From CAIOSQ01 sp044359885 (GTDB lineage Bacteria; Pseudomonadota; Alphaproteobacteria; CACIAM-22H2), in the NCBI GenBank assembly GCA_044359885.1, contig JBIKLI010000028.1, positions 1-21,054 on the forward strand: a DNA stretch of 21,054 bases, given 5' to 3'. A model generated the notes under the pieces. The model was not told where the DNA came from. It did no database searches and saw only the letters and a list, made by a program, of their open reading frames with translations. The translations under genes were made by a program, and so were the position numbers. This document shows, piece after piece, positions 1 through 7,094 of this stretch (the first letter of the stretch is position 1; the number at the start of each line of letters is the position of its first letter).

Positions 1-223
1 ACAGCCCAGGCAGGCCGATCGGATTCTTGCGCGCAAGGCCGCCCAGGCGATCCTTCGCCGGCGGCGGCTCCGGCAGATCGACGCCGCAGCGCCCCTCCAC
101 GCCTTGCTCGAAGATCAGCTTCTCGTCCATCACCAGCCCGCGATGGCCGGAGGCCGTGACCACGGGCGGCAGCTCCGGCGCGATGCCGGCGTCGCGCGAC
201 ACGCGTCCCTGCGACTTGTCCAT
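1..223 (-). CDS. gcvPB: Glycine dehydrogenase (decarboxylating) subunit 2, N-terminal part (P-protein beta), cut by the window edge
   Basis: Only the first 74 codons lie in the window; the gene runs off the left edge. The visible protein starts MDKSQGRVSRDAG and contains LPPVVTASGHRGLVMDEKLI, then GRCGVDLPEP and RKNPIGLPGL, which is the usual N-terminus of the GcvPB half of the split P-protein. GcvPB carries the pyridoxal-phosphate lysine in a part of the protein outside this window. With GcvPA it decarboxylates glycine and passes the aminomethyl group to lipoyl-GcvH. The ATG shares one base with the gcvPA stop (TGATG), and a GAGGAG Shine-Dalgarno sits 8 nt upstream inside the gcvPA 3' end, so translation is probably coupled. 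It is the last gcv gene seen here. Confidence 0.93.
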   Translation of the reverse strand, partial: MDKSQGRVSRDAGIAPELPPVVTASGHRGLVMDEKLIFEQGVEGRCGVDLPEPPPAKDRLGGLARKNPIGLPGL

Positions 224-1569
224 CACAGAATCTCCTCGAGCTGGGTTGCGAAGCGATCCATCTCCGCCTCGGTGTTGGTTTCGGTCGCGGCGACGATCAG
301 CAGATCGGCCATCTCCGCCCGGTCGGGCCAGAGCCGCGATGCGGGGACCCCCGCGATCACGCCGCGCGCGGCCAGTTCGTCGACCACGCCCGCCGCCGGC
401 ACCGGCAGCTTGAGCGTGAACTCGTTGAAGAAGCTGCGGTTGAGGAGCCGAGCGCCGCGCAGCCCGTCCAGCCTGTCCGCCAGGCGCACCGCCGCCGCAT
501 GGTTGAGCGCCGCCAGCCGCCGGAACCCGACCTCGCCGAGCAGCGACAGATGGATGGTGAAGGCGAGCGCGCACAGACCCGAGTTGGTGCAGATGTTGGA
601 GGTCGCCTTCTCGCGGCGGATATGCTGCTCGCGCGTCGACAGCGTCAGGACCCAGCCGCGCCGCCCGTCGGCGTCGACGGTCTCGCCCGTCAGCCGGCCA
701 GGCATCTGGCGGATGTATTTCTCGCGCGTGGCGAAAAGCCCGACATGCGGGCCGCCGAAATTGAGCGCGTTGCCGATCGACTGCCCCTCGCAGGCGACGA
801 TGTCGGCCCCCATCTCGCCGGGCGCCGTGACGGCGCCGAGCGACACGACCTCGGTGACGACCGCCACCAGCAGCGCCCCGCGCGCCTGACAGGCCCTTGC
901 GAGCGGCGTCAGGTCGACGATTTCGCCGAAGGCGTTCGGGTTCTGCACCACGACGCAGGCGGTCTCGGCGTCGATCAGGCCCGACAGATCCTCGCCGCCC
1001 GACGGCGACGGCGCTGATGTCACCGCCGTGAATCCGCCGAACCGCGCCTGGGTCTCGATCACGGCGCGATAATGCGGGTGCAGCCCGCCCGACAGGATCG
1101 CCTTGCCGCGCCGCGTGACGCGGTTGGCCATCACCACGGCTTCGACGGTGGCCGTGGCGCCGTCGTACATCGACGCGTTGGCGACCTCCATGCCGGTGAT
1201 CATCGCCACCTGGGTCTGGAACTCGAAGAGATATTGCAGCGTGCCCTGGCTGACCTCGGGCTGGTATGGCGTGTAGGAAGTCAGGAATTCGCCGCGCTGG
1301 ATCAGATGATCGACGGCGGCGGGCACATGGTGACGATACGCACCGGCGCCGATGAAGCTTGCCATCGACCCGGCCGGCCGGCTGCGCGCGGCGAGCGCGG
1401 ACATGTGCCGCTCCACCTCCAGCTCGCCCATCGTCTTCGAAAGACCGCCGATCGGACCGTCCAGCCGCGCCGACGCCGGCACGTCGCGGAACAGCGCGTC
1501 GACGGATGGAGCGCCGATCGCGGCGAGCATCGCGCGGCGGTCCTCGTCGGTATGGGGAAGATAGCGCAT
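223..1569 (-). CDS. gcvPA: Glycine dehydrogenase (decarboxylating) subunit 1 (P-protein alpha)
   Basis: A 448-aa protein beginning MRYLPHTDEDRRAML, the standard start of the GcvPA half of the split P-protein; the length fits the family (about 450 aa). Family-like segments include SFIGAGAYRHHVP, SYTPYQPEVSQGTLQ and EFQTQVAMITGMEVANASMY, which form the substrate and cofactor pocket at the interface with GcvPB. The two subunits together release CO2 from glycine in the cytosol. A GTG two codons upstream (1575) could also serve as start, but GAGG lies only 3 nt before that GTG and 9 nt before the ATG at 1569, so the ATG is preferred. It follows gcvH by 11 nt and overlaps gcvPB by one base. Confidence 0.95.
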   Translation of the reverse strand: MRYLPHTDEDRRAMLAAIGAPSVDALFRDVPASARLDGPIGGLSKTMGELEVERHMSALAARSRPAGSMASFIGAGAYRHHVPAAVDHLIQRGEFLTSYTPYQPEVSQGTLQYLFEFQTQVAMITGMEVANASMYDGATATVEAVVMANRVTRRGKAILSGGLHPHYRAVIETQARFGGFTAVTSAPSPSGGEDLSGLIDAETACVVVQNPNAFGEIVDLTPLARACQARGALLVAVVTEVVSLGAVTAPGEMGADIVACEGQSIGNALNFGGPHVGLFATREKYIRQMPGRLTGETVDADGRRGWVLTLSTREQHIRREKATSNICTNSGLCALAFTIHLSLLGEVGFRRLAALNHAAAVRLADRLDGLRGARLLNRSFFNEFTLKLPVPAAGVVDELAARGVIAGVPASRLWPDRAEMADLLIVAATETNTEAEMDRFATQLEEIL

Positions 1570-1580
1570 CGGCACGATCC

Positions 1581-1958
1581 TCAGGACAGCGTGGCGAGGA
1601 AGGACTTGTAGCCGGCCTCGTCCATGAGTTCGGCCAGTTCGCCGGCATCGGAGATCCGGATCTTCATGAACCAGCCATCCGCCATCGGCGACTGGTTCAC
1701 GAGCGCCGGATTGTCGGGAAGCCCGTCATTGACCGCGACGACCTCGCCGGAGACCGGCGCATAGACTTCGCTCGCGGCCTTGACCGATTCGACGACCGCG
1801 GCATCGCCGCCGCGCGTCACGCGGCGGCCGATGGCGGGCAGTTCGACGAAGACGACGTCGCCCAGCTGGCTCTGCGCGTAGTCGGTGATTCCGCAGGTGC
1901 CGACATCGCCCTCGATGCGGACCCATTCATGTTCCCTGGTGAAGCGAAGCTCGGCCAT
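1581..1958 (-). CDS. gcvH: Glycine cleavage system H protein (lipoyl carrier)
   Basis: A 125-aa protein starting MAELRFTREHEWVR. The lipoylation site is visible in VESVKAASEVYAP, with Lys60 as the lipoyl-accepting residue, followed by SGEVVAVND, the usual second half of the barrel. GcvH shuttles the aminomethyl intermediate from the P-protein to GcvT and dihydrolipoyl groups to the L-protein. The frame is open eight codons further upstream, but a GGGAG Shine-Dalgarno (complement of 1966-1970) with a 7-nt spacer fixes the ATG at 1958, and homologues start at the same MAELRFT-like sequence. It lies 20 nt after gcvT and 11 nt before gcvPA, so all are presumably one transcript under the glycine riboswitch. 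Confidence 0.96.
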   Translation of the reverse strand: MAELRFTREHEWVRIEGDVGTCGITDYAQSQLGDVVFVELPAIGRRVTRGGDAAVVESVKAASEVYAPVSGEVVAVNDGLPDNPALVNQSPMADGWFMKIRISDAGELAELMDEAGYKSFLATLS

Positions 1959-1978
1959 CGGTCTTCTCCCTGTCTTCC

Positions 1979-3091
1979 TCAACCCCTGAAATAGCGATGC
2001 GGCGCGAAGGGCATGGTCGCCACCCGCGCCGGCCTCGGCACGCCGCGCACGACCAGCTGCACCGCCGTGCCGGGGGCCGCGAAAGCGGCCTCGACATAAC
2101 CCATGGCGACCGGCCCGCCGACGCTGGGTCCGAAGCCGCCGGACGTGATCTCGCCGATCCGCCGCCCCGTCGCGTCGGTGATCTCCGTGTGCTCGCGCGC
2201 GGGCGCCTTGCCGTCGGGAAGAATGCCGACCCGCCGCCGGGCAGGGCCGGCGGCAAGTTCGGCCTGGATCCGAGAGGCCCCCGGAAATCCGCCGTCGGCC
2301 CGGCGGCGCTTCTGGATCGACCAGGCCAGATCGGCCTCGACGGGCGAGGTGCCGGTGTCGATGTCATGGCCATAAAGGCATAGCCCGGCCTCGAGACGCA
2401 GCGAGTCGCGCGCACCCAGGCCGACCGGCCGCACCTCCGGTTGCTCGAGCAGACGCCGCGCCAGCGCCTCGGCATCCTCCGCTGCGACCGAGATCTCGAA
2501 CCCATCCTCGCCGGTGTAGCCGGAGCGCGTGAGCCAGACCGGGATCCCGCCCATCGTCGCGGTGCCGAAGCTCATGAAGCGCATCGCGGTCGCGGAGGGT
2601 GCAAGCCGGCTCATCACGGCCGCGGCCTGCGGTCCCTGGAGCGCGAGCAGCGCGCGATCCGCAAGCTCGGTCAGCGACACGCCGGAGAGCCTGGCTCGCA
2701 TATGGGCGATGTCCTGCGCCTTGCAGGCCGCGTTGACGACCAGGAACAGATGATCGCCGGCATTGGTCACCATCAGGTCGTCGAGGATACCGCCGGCGGC
2801 ATCGGTGAACTGGGTGTAACGCGTGCGCCCCGGTGCGAGCGCGAGGATGTCGGCAGGCACCAGCGTCTCCAGCGCGGCCGCGGCGGTCACGCCATCCAGC
2901 CGGACCTGCCCCATGTGGGAGACATCGAAGAGACCGGCGGCCGCCCGGGTGTGGTTGTGCTCGCCGAGCACGCCCAGCGGGTACTGGACCGGCATTTCAT
3001 AGCCGGCGAAGGGCACCATCTTGGCGCCGAGCGCCCGGTGGAGGGCATTCAGCGGGGTGACCCGCAGCGCATCCTGCTCGTCGTCGGCCAT
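1979..3091 (-). CDS. gcvT: Glycine cleavage system T protein (aminomethyltransferase)
   Basis: A 370-aa protein with the GcvT folate-binding fold. Recognisable segments are PFAGYEMPVQYPLGVLGEHN, LFDVSHMGQVRL, ILDDLMVTN (Asp104/Asp105, including the likely catalytic aspartate), LALQGPQA, SGYTGEDGFEIS and GARDSLRLEAGLCLYGHDID. It transfers the methylene carbon from aminomethyl-GcvH to tetrahydrofolate and releases ammonia. The frame is open to 3133 with another ATG at 3109, but a clear GGAGG (complement of 3099-3103) sits 7 nt before the ATG at 3091, and the 3109 ATG falls upstream of that ribosome-binding site. It is the first gene of the gcv operon, directly behind the riboswitch. Confidence 0.95.
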   Translation of the reverse strand: MADDEQDALRVTPLNALHRALGAKMVPFAGYEMPVQYPLGVLGEHNHTRAAAGLFDVSHMGQVRLDGVTAAAALETLVPADILALAPGRTRYTQFTDAAGGILDDLMVTNAGDHLFLVVNAACKAQDIAHMRARLSGVSLTELADRALLALQGPQAAAVMSRLAPSATAMRFMSFGTATMGGIPVWLTRSGYTGEDGFEISVAAEDAEALARRLLEQPEVRPVGLGARDSLRLEAGLCLYGHDIDTGTSPVEADLAWSIQKRRRADGGFPGASRIQAELAAGPARRRVGILPDGKAPAREHTEITDATGRRIGEITSGGFGPSVGGPVAMGYVEAAFAAPGTAVQLVVRGVPRPARVATMPFAPHRYFRG

Positions 3092-3098
3092 CGGCGGT

Positions 3099-3103
3099 CC
3101 TCC
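3099..3103 (-). promoter_or_regulatory. gcvT Shine-Dalgarno (GGAGG)
   Basis: GGAGG read on the minus strand, 7 nt upstream of the gcvT ATG at 3091. It decides the start codon against the in-frame ATG at 3109. It lies immediately downstream of the riboswitch expression platform and is the probable target of ligand-dependent control. Confidence 0.8.
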
Positions 3104-3106
3104 GGA

Positions 3107-3139
3107 CATCGCGCGACGATGCGCCCGGCACATGCCGGG
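3107..3139 (-). promoter_or_regulatory. Candidate expression platform hairpins between glycine riboswitch and gcvT ribosome-binding site
   Basis: Two small inverted repeats are visible. One at 3124-3139 has arms CCCGGC and GCCGGG with a 4-nt loop. The other at 3107-3121 has arms CATCG and CGATG with a 5-nt loop and ends 3 nt from the gcvT Shine-Dalgarno. No run of U follows either hairpin, so control of translation initiation fits better than intrinsic termination. This is inference from the sequence; no alternative fold was calculated. Confidence 0.45.
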
Positions 3140-3155
3140 TCGCCAGACGCCGCGC

Positions 3156-3360
3156 CCCCTCTGTCCTTGGACCTGAAAGATTCACGCATGGCACCCGAAT
3201 GGCGCCTGGCGTTTACATCTTCGGTGAGGCCATGCCGTCGCCGGCACAACCTTCTTTCCAGAGTCTCCGCGGCCCGCGGTCCTTTTGCCTGAGAGTTTCC
3301 GGGGCGGTTGCTCCTTCGGCGCCGCCCGTGGATCGTTGCGATCCCCGGACGGTCTCTCCC
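3156..3360 (-). promoter_or_regulatory. Tandem (two-aptamer) glycine riboswitch
   Basis: Read on the minus strand, aptamer 1 (about 3360 to 3251) starts GGGAGAGACC and has the conserved core GCCGAAGGAGCAA (complement of 3308-3320), then AACTCTCAGGCAAAAGGACC (about 3297-3278) and a closing GACTCTGG. Aptamer 2 (about 3250 to 3156) has CACCGAAGATGTAAACGCC (3226-3208) and then ATCTTTCAGGTCCAAGGACA (about 3182-3163). These are the signature cores of the gcvT-element glycine riboswitch, in its usual cooperative tandem form. It lies between a sigma70-like promoter and gcvT, and in this family it turns on glycine cleavage genes when glycine is high. Edges are approximate by about 5 nt. Confidence 0.95.
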
Positions 3361-3380
3361 GCGGCGCGGCAGCAGTCTTC

Positions 3381-3408
3381 AATTTACGCTGGGCTGCGGC
3401 CGAGTCAA
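3381..3408 (-). promoter_or_regulatory. Sigma70-type promoter of the gcv operon
   Basis: On the minus strand, TTGACT (complement of 3403-3408) is followed after 16 nt by TAAATT (complement of 3381-3386). The predicted transcript would begin near 3374, about 14 nt before the first riboswitch helix, which is where a riboswitch leader should start. The -35 box overlaps the stop codon of the upstream lipoprotein gene at 3405. Confidence 0.7.
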
Positions 3409-3971
3409 CGCCGCCTGGCGCCGCTCCGGTTGCGGGCCAGCTGTTCCTCGTTCAGCTGGAGCCCGACCCATATGCGATACGCCGGCGCGCGTTCGCGCGG
3501 CACATTGACGAGCCGGGGCTCCAGGTCCTCGACGACACCGACGCGCATCCGGTTCTCCGGCCAGACGAAGGCGACGCGGAAAGAGTCGCGCCGCAGGACG
3601 TTTCCCTCGGGATCGACCAGCGCGACGAAGTAGTCGGCCTCGTGGCGCCCGGCCCGATTCGCCGGGCCGCGCTCCGCCCCGATCGCGACCTGCAGATCGA
3701 CGCGCACGCCCTGGCGGTCATGGCTGCAGGCGACGGCGATGTCGGCGATCCGCACCTGCGCGACGACATCGGACAGGTCGCGCCCCGGCCCGTCGCGGAA
3801 GATCGTCGCCTCGCTCGCGTCGGCAAGCAAGAGGCCGGCCGGGCAGCTGGATGCCTGCGGCAGGGGATCGTTGGAACCGGTGACGCCGCACGACGCGAGG
3901 GCGAGCGAAGCGCCCAGGGCGCCCACCCGCGCGAAGGCCGACAGCCGGGGCGGCGGAACGGGGGCGTTCAC
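3405..3971 (-). CDS. Conserved hypothetical lipoprotein
   Basis: A 188-aa protein with a type II signal peptide: a basic N-region up to Arg15, a hydrophobic core GALGASLALA, and lipobox L25-A26-S27-C28. Cys28 is the predicted lipidated residue. The mature part has no domain I can name with confidence; it contains ATIFRDGPGRDLSDVVAQ, a YFVALVDPEGNVL segment and a C-terminal YRIWVGLQLNEEQLARNR, a pattern I recall from uncharacterised alphaproteobacterial lipoproteins. The start is GTG, overlapping the stop of the CDGSH gene in a GTGA tetrad; this start keeps a compact signal peptide, while upstream sequence in frame is only the shadow of the CDGSH gene. Function unknown; likely periplasmic-facing. 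It is the distal gene of a two-gene unit and ends inside the gcv promoter. Confidence 0.8.
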   Translation of the reverse strand: MNAPVPPPRLSAFARVGALGASLALASCGVTGSNDPLPQASSCPAGLLLADASEATIFRDGPGRDLSDVVAQVRIADIAVACSHDRQGVRVDLQVAIGAERGPANRAGRHEADYFVALVDPEGNVLRRDSFRVAFVWPENRMRVGVVEDLEPRLVNVPRERAPAYRIWVGLQLNEEQLARNRSGARRR

Positions 3972-4207
3972 AGCTTGGTATGCGCGCCGTCGCACAGCGG
4001 CTTGTTCTGGGTCGCCTTGCAGCCGCAGAACCACACGGTCTTGCTCTCCTTCGCCTCGAACATCATCGGCGCGAGGCCGGTGCCGGCATGCGATCCGTCG
4101 CAGAACGGCTGCTTCTTCGAAAGGCCGCAGGCGCACCAGTAGTATTTGCGGCCGGCCTCGACGGCGACGCCATAGGGGGCCTTCTGCGCGACGACGGGAT
4201 TGGTCAT
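3968..4207 (-). CDS. CDGSH-type iron-sulfur protein with two CDGSH motifs
   Basis: A 79-aa protein made of two tandem CDGSH iron-sulfur motifs. The first has Cys25, Cys27, Cys36 and His40 (CACGLSKKQPFCDGSH); the second has Cys61, Cys63, Cys72 and His76 (CGCKATQNKPLCDGAH). Each set is the 3Cys-1His ligand pattern of a [2Fe-2S] cluster, and the near-repeat matches the bacterial double-CDGSH class (mitoNEET relatives). Such proteins are thought to act in iron-sulfur or redox handling; the physiological role is not settled. The ATG at 4207 has GGAG 11 nt upstream. It is divergent from ispH, itself an iron-sulfur enzyme, and is translationally overlapped by the lipoprotein gene. Confidence 0.92.
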   Translation of the reverse strand: MTNPVVAQKAPYGVAVEAGRKYYWCACGLSKKQPFCDGSHAGTGLAPMMFEAKESKTVWFCGCKATQNKPLCDGAHTKL

Positions 4208-4409
4208 GGGACGGCGATCTCCAGACTGGGGTCTCGTTTTCCGGGCCCGGCCGCAGCGGGCGGCATGGCGCCGGGCGACGCGGCCGGCAGGCGACAGGCT
4301 TTGCTTCGCGGATGCGAGGCAGGTTAGCCTGGACCACCCCCGGCGACGCGCGCGACACTAGACCCAACATTCCCGTTCCTCAAGCGATCCCGGCCCGCGC
4401 CCCTCGACG
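4208..4409. other. Divergent intergenic region between the CDGSH gene and ispH
   Basis: About 200 nt without a convincing gene. It should carry the promoters for both directions. The best plus-strand candidate is TTGCTT (4301-4306), 17 nt, TTAGCC (4324-4329), which is a weak match and would leave a leader of about 70 nt before ispH. No clear minus-strand promoter, terminator or repeat was seen. Confidence 0.4.
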
Positions 4410-5363
4410 ATGACCGCCGCCCCGAAGCCCGGACTGACCATCCTTCTCGCCGCGCCGCGCGGCTTCTGCGCCGGCGTCGAGCGGGCGATCCAGATCGTCG
4501 AGCGCGCTCTGGCGAAATGGGGGCGGCCCGTCTATGTCCGGCACGAGATCGTGCACAACCGGTTCGTGGTCGAGACGCTCGAGGCCAAGGGCGCGATCTT
4601 CGTCGACGAACTCGACGACGTTCCGGCCGACCGTCCCGTCATCTTCTCGGCCCACGGCGTGCCCAAATCCGTGCCGGAAGCGGCGCGCCGGCGCGACATG
4701 ACCTATGTCGACGCGACCTGCCCGCTGGTCAGCAAGGTTCATCACGAAGCGGAGCGGCATTTCGCCGCCGGCTACCACGTCGTGCTCATCGGCCATGCCG
4801 GCCATCCCGAGGTCGTCGGCACGATGGGCCAACTGCCGGACGGCGCCGTGACCCTGGTCGAGACCGTCGCGGACGTCGCCCGGATGACGCCGCCGGCCGC
4901 GCGCGGGCTTGCCTATGTGACCCAGACGACGCTCTCGGTCGACGACACGGCCGAGATCGCGGCCCGGCTGCGCGCGCGGTTCCCGGACATCGTCGGGCCG
5001 CGCAAGGACGACATCTGCTACGCCACCACCAACCGTCAGATGGCGGTCAAGGAACTCGCGGCGGGCGTCGACGCGCTGCTCGTGGTCGGGGCACCGAACT
5101 CGTCGAATTCGCAGCGTCTGGTCGAGGTCGCCGCCGGCGCCGGCTGCGCGCGCGCGCTGCTCATCCAGCGTGCCGCCGACATCGACTGGGACGCGCTCGC
5201 CGGGATCCGGATCCTCGGGCTGACGGCCGGCGCATCGGCCCCCGAACTGCTGGTCCGCGAGGTCGTCGAGGCGGCGCGCGCGCGCTTCGACATCGCCGTC
5301 GAGGAGATCGCGACGACCCGCGAGGACGTGCATTTCAATCTGCCGCGCCTGCTTGCCGAGTGA
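4410..5363 (+). CDS. ispH: 4-hydroxy-3-methylbut-2-enyl diphosphate reductase (IspH/LytB)
   Basis: A 317-aa protein that matches IspH throughout. The three cluster-binding cysteines are visible at Cys20 (PRGFCAGV), Cys104 (DATCPLV) and Cys203 (DDICYATTNRQ), and the catalytic glutamate lies in GHPEVVGT (Glu134). It catalyses the last step of the non-mevalonate isoprenoid pathway, reducing HMBPP to IPP and DMAPP with a [4Fe-4S] cluster in the cytosol. The length is normal for the family. It leads the thrB-SIMPL-rnhA series, starting 19 nt before thrB; ispH-thrB-rnhA is an order I know from alphaproteobacteria. Confidence 0.97.
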   Translation: MTAAPKPGLTILLAAPRGFCAGVERAIQIVERALAKWGRPVYVRHEIVHNRFVVETLEAKGAIFVDELDDVPADRPVIFSAHGVPKSVPEAARRRDMTYVDATCPLVSKVHHEAERHFAAGYHVVLIGHAGHPEVVGTMGQLPDGAVTLVETVADVARMTPPAARGLAYVTQTTLSVDDTAEIAARLRARFPDIVGPRKDDICYATTNRQMAVKELAAGVDALLVVGAPNSSNSQRLVEVAAGAGCARALLIQRAADIDWDALAGIRILGLTAGASAPELLVREVVEAARARFDIAVEEIATTREDVHFNLPRLLAE

Positions 5364-5382
5364 CGGCGCGAAACGAGGCTCC

Positions 5383-6348
5383 ATGGCGGTCTATACCGAA
5401 GTCGACGACACCGACCTGCGCGGTTTCGTAGCCGGCTACGACATCGGCGATCTGGTGTCCGCCAAGGGCATCGCCGAGGGCGTCGAGAACTCCAACTACC
5501 TGCTGCAGACCACGCGCGGGCCCTGGATCCTCACCCTCTACGAGCGGCGCGTGGCGCCGGCCGACCTGCCGTTCTTCATGGGGCTGATGGAGCATTGCGC
5601 GGCGCGCGGCATCGACTGCCCCTTGCCGATCCGCGACCGCGCCGGGACGGTCATCCGCGAACTCGCGGGGCGCCCGGCCGTCATCGTCTCTTTCCTGCAG
5701 GGCATGTCGCCGCGCCGGGTCGAGGTCGGCCATTGCGAACCGCTGGGCGCCGCGCTCGCCGGCCTCCATCTCGCGGCGGGAGACTTCGCGATCCGGCGCG
5801 CGAACGCGCTCTCGGTCGCGGGCTGGCGCAATCTGGTCGAGCAGTCGCGGTCGCGCGCCGACGAGGTCGCGCCCGGGCTGGGCGACGAAATCGCCCGCGA
5901 GTTCGACCATCTGGAGCCCCGCTGGCCGCGCGACCTTCCGGCCGGGGTGATCCACGCCGACCTGTTCCCCAACAACGTCTTCTTCCTCGGCGACCGGCTC
6001 AGCGGGCTGATCGACTTCTATTTCGCCTGCAACGATTTCCTCGCCTACGACGTCGCCATCTGCATCAATGCCTGGTGCTTCGAGCCCGATCTCAGCTTCA
6101 ACGCGACGAAGGCCATGCGGCTGGTGGGCGGGTACCGGCGCCGGCGGGCGCTCAGCCCGGACGAGATCGCAGCCCTGCCGCTGCTGGCGCGCGGGGCGGC
6201 GTTCCGTTTCCTGCTGACGCGGCTCTACGACTGGCTGAACACGCCCGCGGGCGCGCTGGTCAACAAGCTCGACCCGCACGAATACCTGCGCAAGCTGCGA
6301 TTCCACCGCTCGGTGCGCTCGGCGGCGGATTATGGGGTGCCGACGTGA
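5383..6348 (+). CDS. thrB: Homoserine kinase (ThrB, aminoglycoside phosphotransferase-like fold)
   Basis: A 321-aa protein beginning MAVYTEVDDTDLRGFVAGYD, the standard start of the alphaproteobacterial ThrB class, which has the choline/aminoglycoside kinase fold rather than the GHMP fold. The catalytic loop is VIHADLFPNNVFF (His191, Asp193) and the metal-binding aspartate is in GLIDFYF (Asp211); the N-terminal lobe has GVENSNYLL and WILTLYERR. It phosphorylates homoserine with ATP in threonine synthesis. The frame is open ten codons upstream into ispH, but the ATG at 5383 has GAGG 4 nt upstream and fits homologue starts. Its stop overlaps the next gene in GTGA. Confidence 0.95.
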   Translation: MAVYTEVDDTDLRGFVAGYDIGDLVSAKGIAEGVENSNYLLQTTRGPWILTLYERRVAPADLPFFMGLMEHCAARGIDCPLPIRDRAGTVIRELAGRPAVIVSFLQGMSPRRVEVGHCEPLGAALAGLHLAAGDFAIRRANALSVAGWRNLVEQSRSRADEVAPGLGDEIAREFDHLEPRWPRDLPAGVIHADLFPNNVFFLGDRLSGLIDFYFACNDFLAYDVAICINAWCFEPDLSFNATKAMRLVGGYRRRRALSPDEIAALPLLARGAAFRFLLTRLYDWLNTPAGALVNKLDPHEYLRKLRFHRSVRSAADYGVPT

Positions 6349-7094
6349 GACGCCCCTCCGGCCTCGCCGACTGGCTGTTCGCCGCCTTGCTTCTGACCGC
6401 AGCCCCGGCGATGGCTCAGACGGCCCCGGCGACGGAATCGTCCGAGGCGCGCATAGGCAGGACGCTGGTGGCGCTGGGCGAAACCGCCCGACGCGAGATC
6501 CGCCAGGACCGCTTGCGGCTACAGCTGCGGATCGAACAGGCGGGCCCCGATTCCGCGCGGGTCCAGGCCGAGCTCAACCGGCGCATGGCCGCCGCGCTCG
6601 ATCGCGCGCGTACGGCGGCGGCGACGGGCGGGTTTCGCACCGAGACCAGCGGCTACTGGATCCACCAGGAGCGCGACGCGGCGACCCGGGAGACGCGCTG
6701 GCGGGCCGCGCAGGGCCTGACCCTGATCGGCACCGACGTGGCGGCCATCCAGTCCCTGGGCGCGCAATTGCAGACCAGCGGGGCGCTGGCCGCCGGTCTG
6801 TCCTGGGAACTTGCCGACGACACCCGCCGCGCGCTGGAGGACGAACTGACCGCCGAGGCGATCGCGCGGCTCCGGGCGCGCGCCGCCACCGTCGCCGTGG
6901 CGCTGGGCGGTCAGGTGGAGCGCATCGCCCGGCTGACCATCGGCGAGGCCGGCGGCGAGCGGCCGCCGGTCATGCCGCGGGCGATGGCGGCACCGCGGGC
7001 GGGCGCCGAGGCCGTGCCCATCGCCGCCGAGCCCGGCACCGAGATCGTCCAGGTCGCCGTCCAGGCGGAGATCGCCGTGCGGACTCAACCGTGA
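6345..7094 (+). CDS. Periplasmic SIMPL-domain (DUF541) protein
   Basis: A 249-aa protein with a Sec signal peptide: RR near the N-terminus, core WLFAALLLTAAPA and a likely cut after AMA at about residue 24. The rest resembles the SIMPL/DUF541 family: a repeated beta-strand/helix pattern including LVALGETARREIRQDRLRLQ, GYWIHQERDAATRETRWRA, a conserved-looking GLSWELADDTRRALEDELTAEAI and a C-terminal VQVAVQAEIAV strand. SIMPL proteins are periplasmic or surface proteins of unclear function. The GTG start overlaps the thrB stop, and its own stop overlaps the rnhA GTG, so three genes are coupled. Its place inside a cytosolic-enzyme operon is unusual. Family assignment is by pattern only. Confidence 0.78.
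   Translation: MRRPSGLADWLFAALLLTAAPAMAQTAPATESSEARIGRTLVALGETARREIRQDRLRLQLRIEQAGPDSARVQAELNRRMAAALDRARTAAATGGFRTETSGYWIHQERDAATRETRWRAAQGLTLIGTDVAAIQSLGAQLQTSGALAAGLSWELADDTRRALEDELTAEAIARLRARAATVAVALGGQVERIARLTIGEAGGERPPVMPRAMAAPRAGAEAVPIAAEPGTEIVQVAVQAEIAVRTQP

Noticed and set aside
3092..3133. N-terminal extension of gcvT to 3109 or 3133
   Set aside because: The GGAGG site lies between 3109 and the 3091 ATG, and homologues begin near the 3091 start.
3124..3139. Hairpin CCCGGC/GCCGGG as an intrinsic terminator of the riboswitch
   Set aside because: No U-run follows it; I list it only as part of a translational-type expression platform.
4380..6306. Long minus-strand open frames opposite ispH and thrB
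   Set aside because: Shadow frames of two well-identified enzymes; no start signals or domains.
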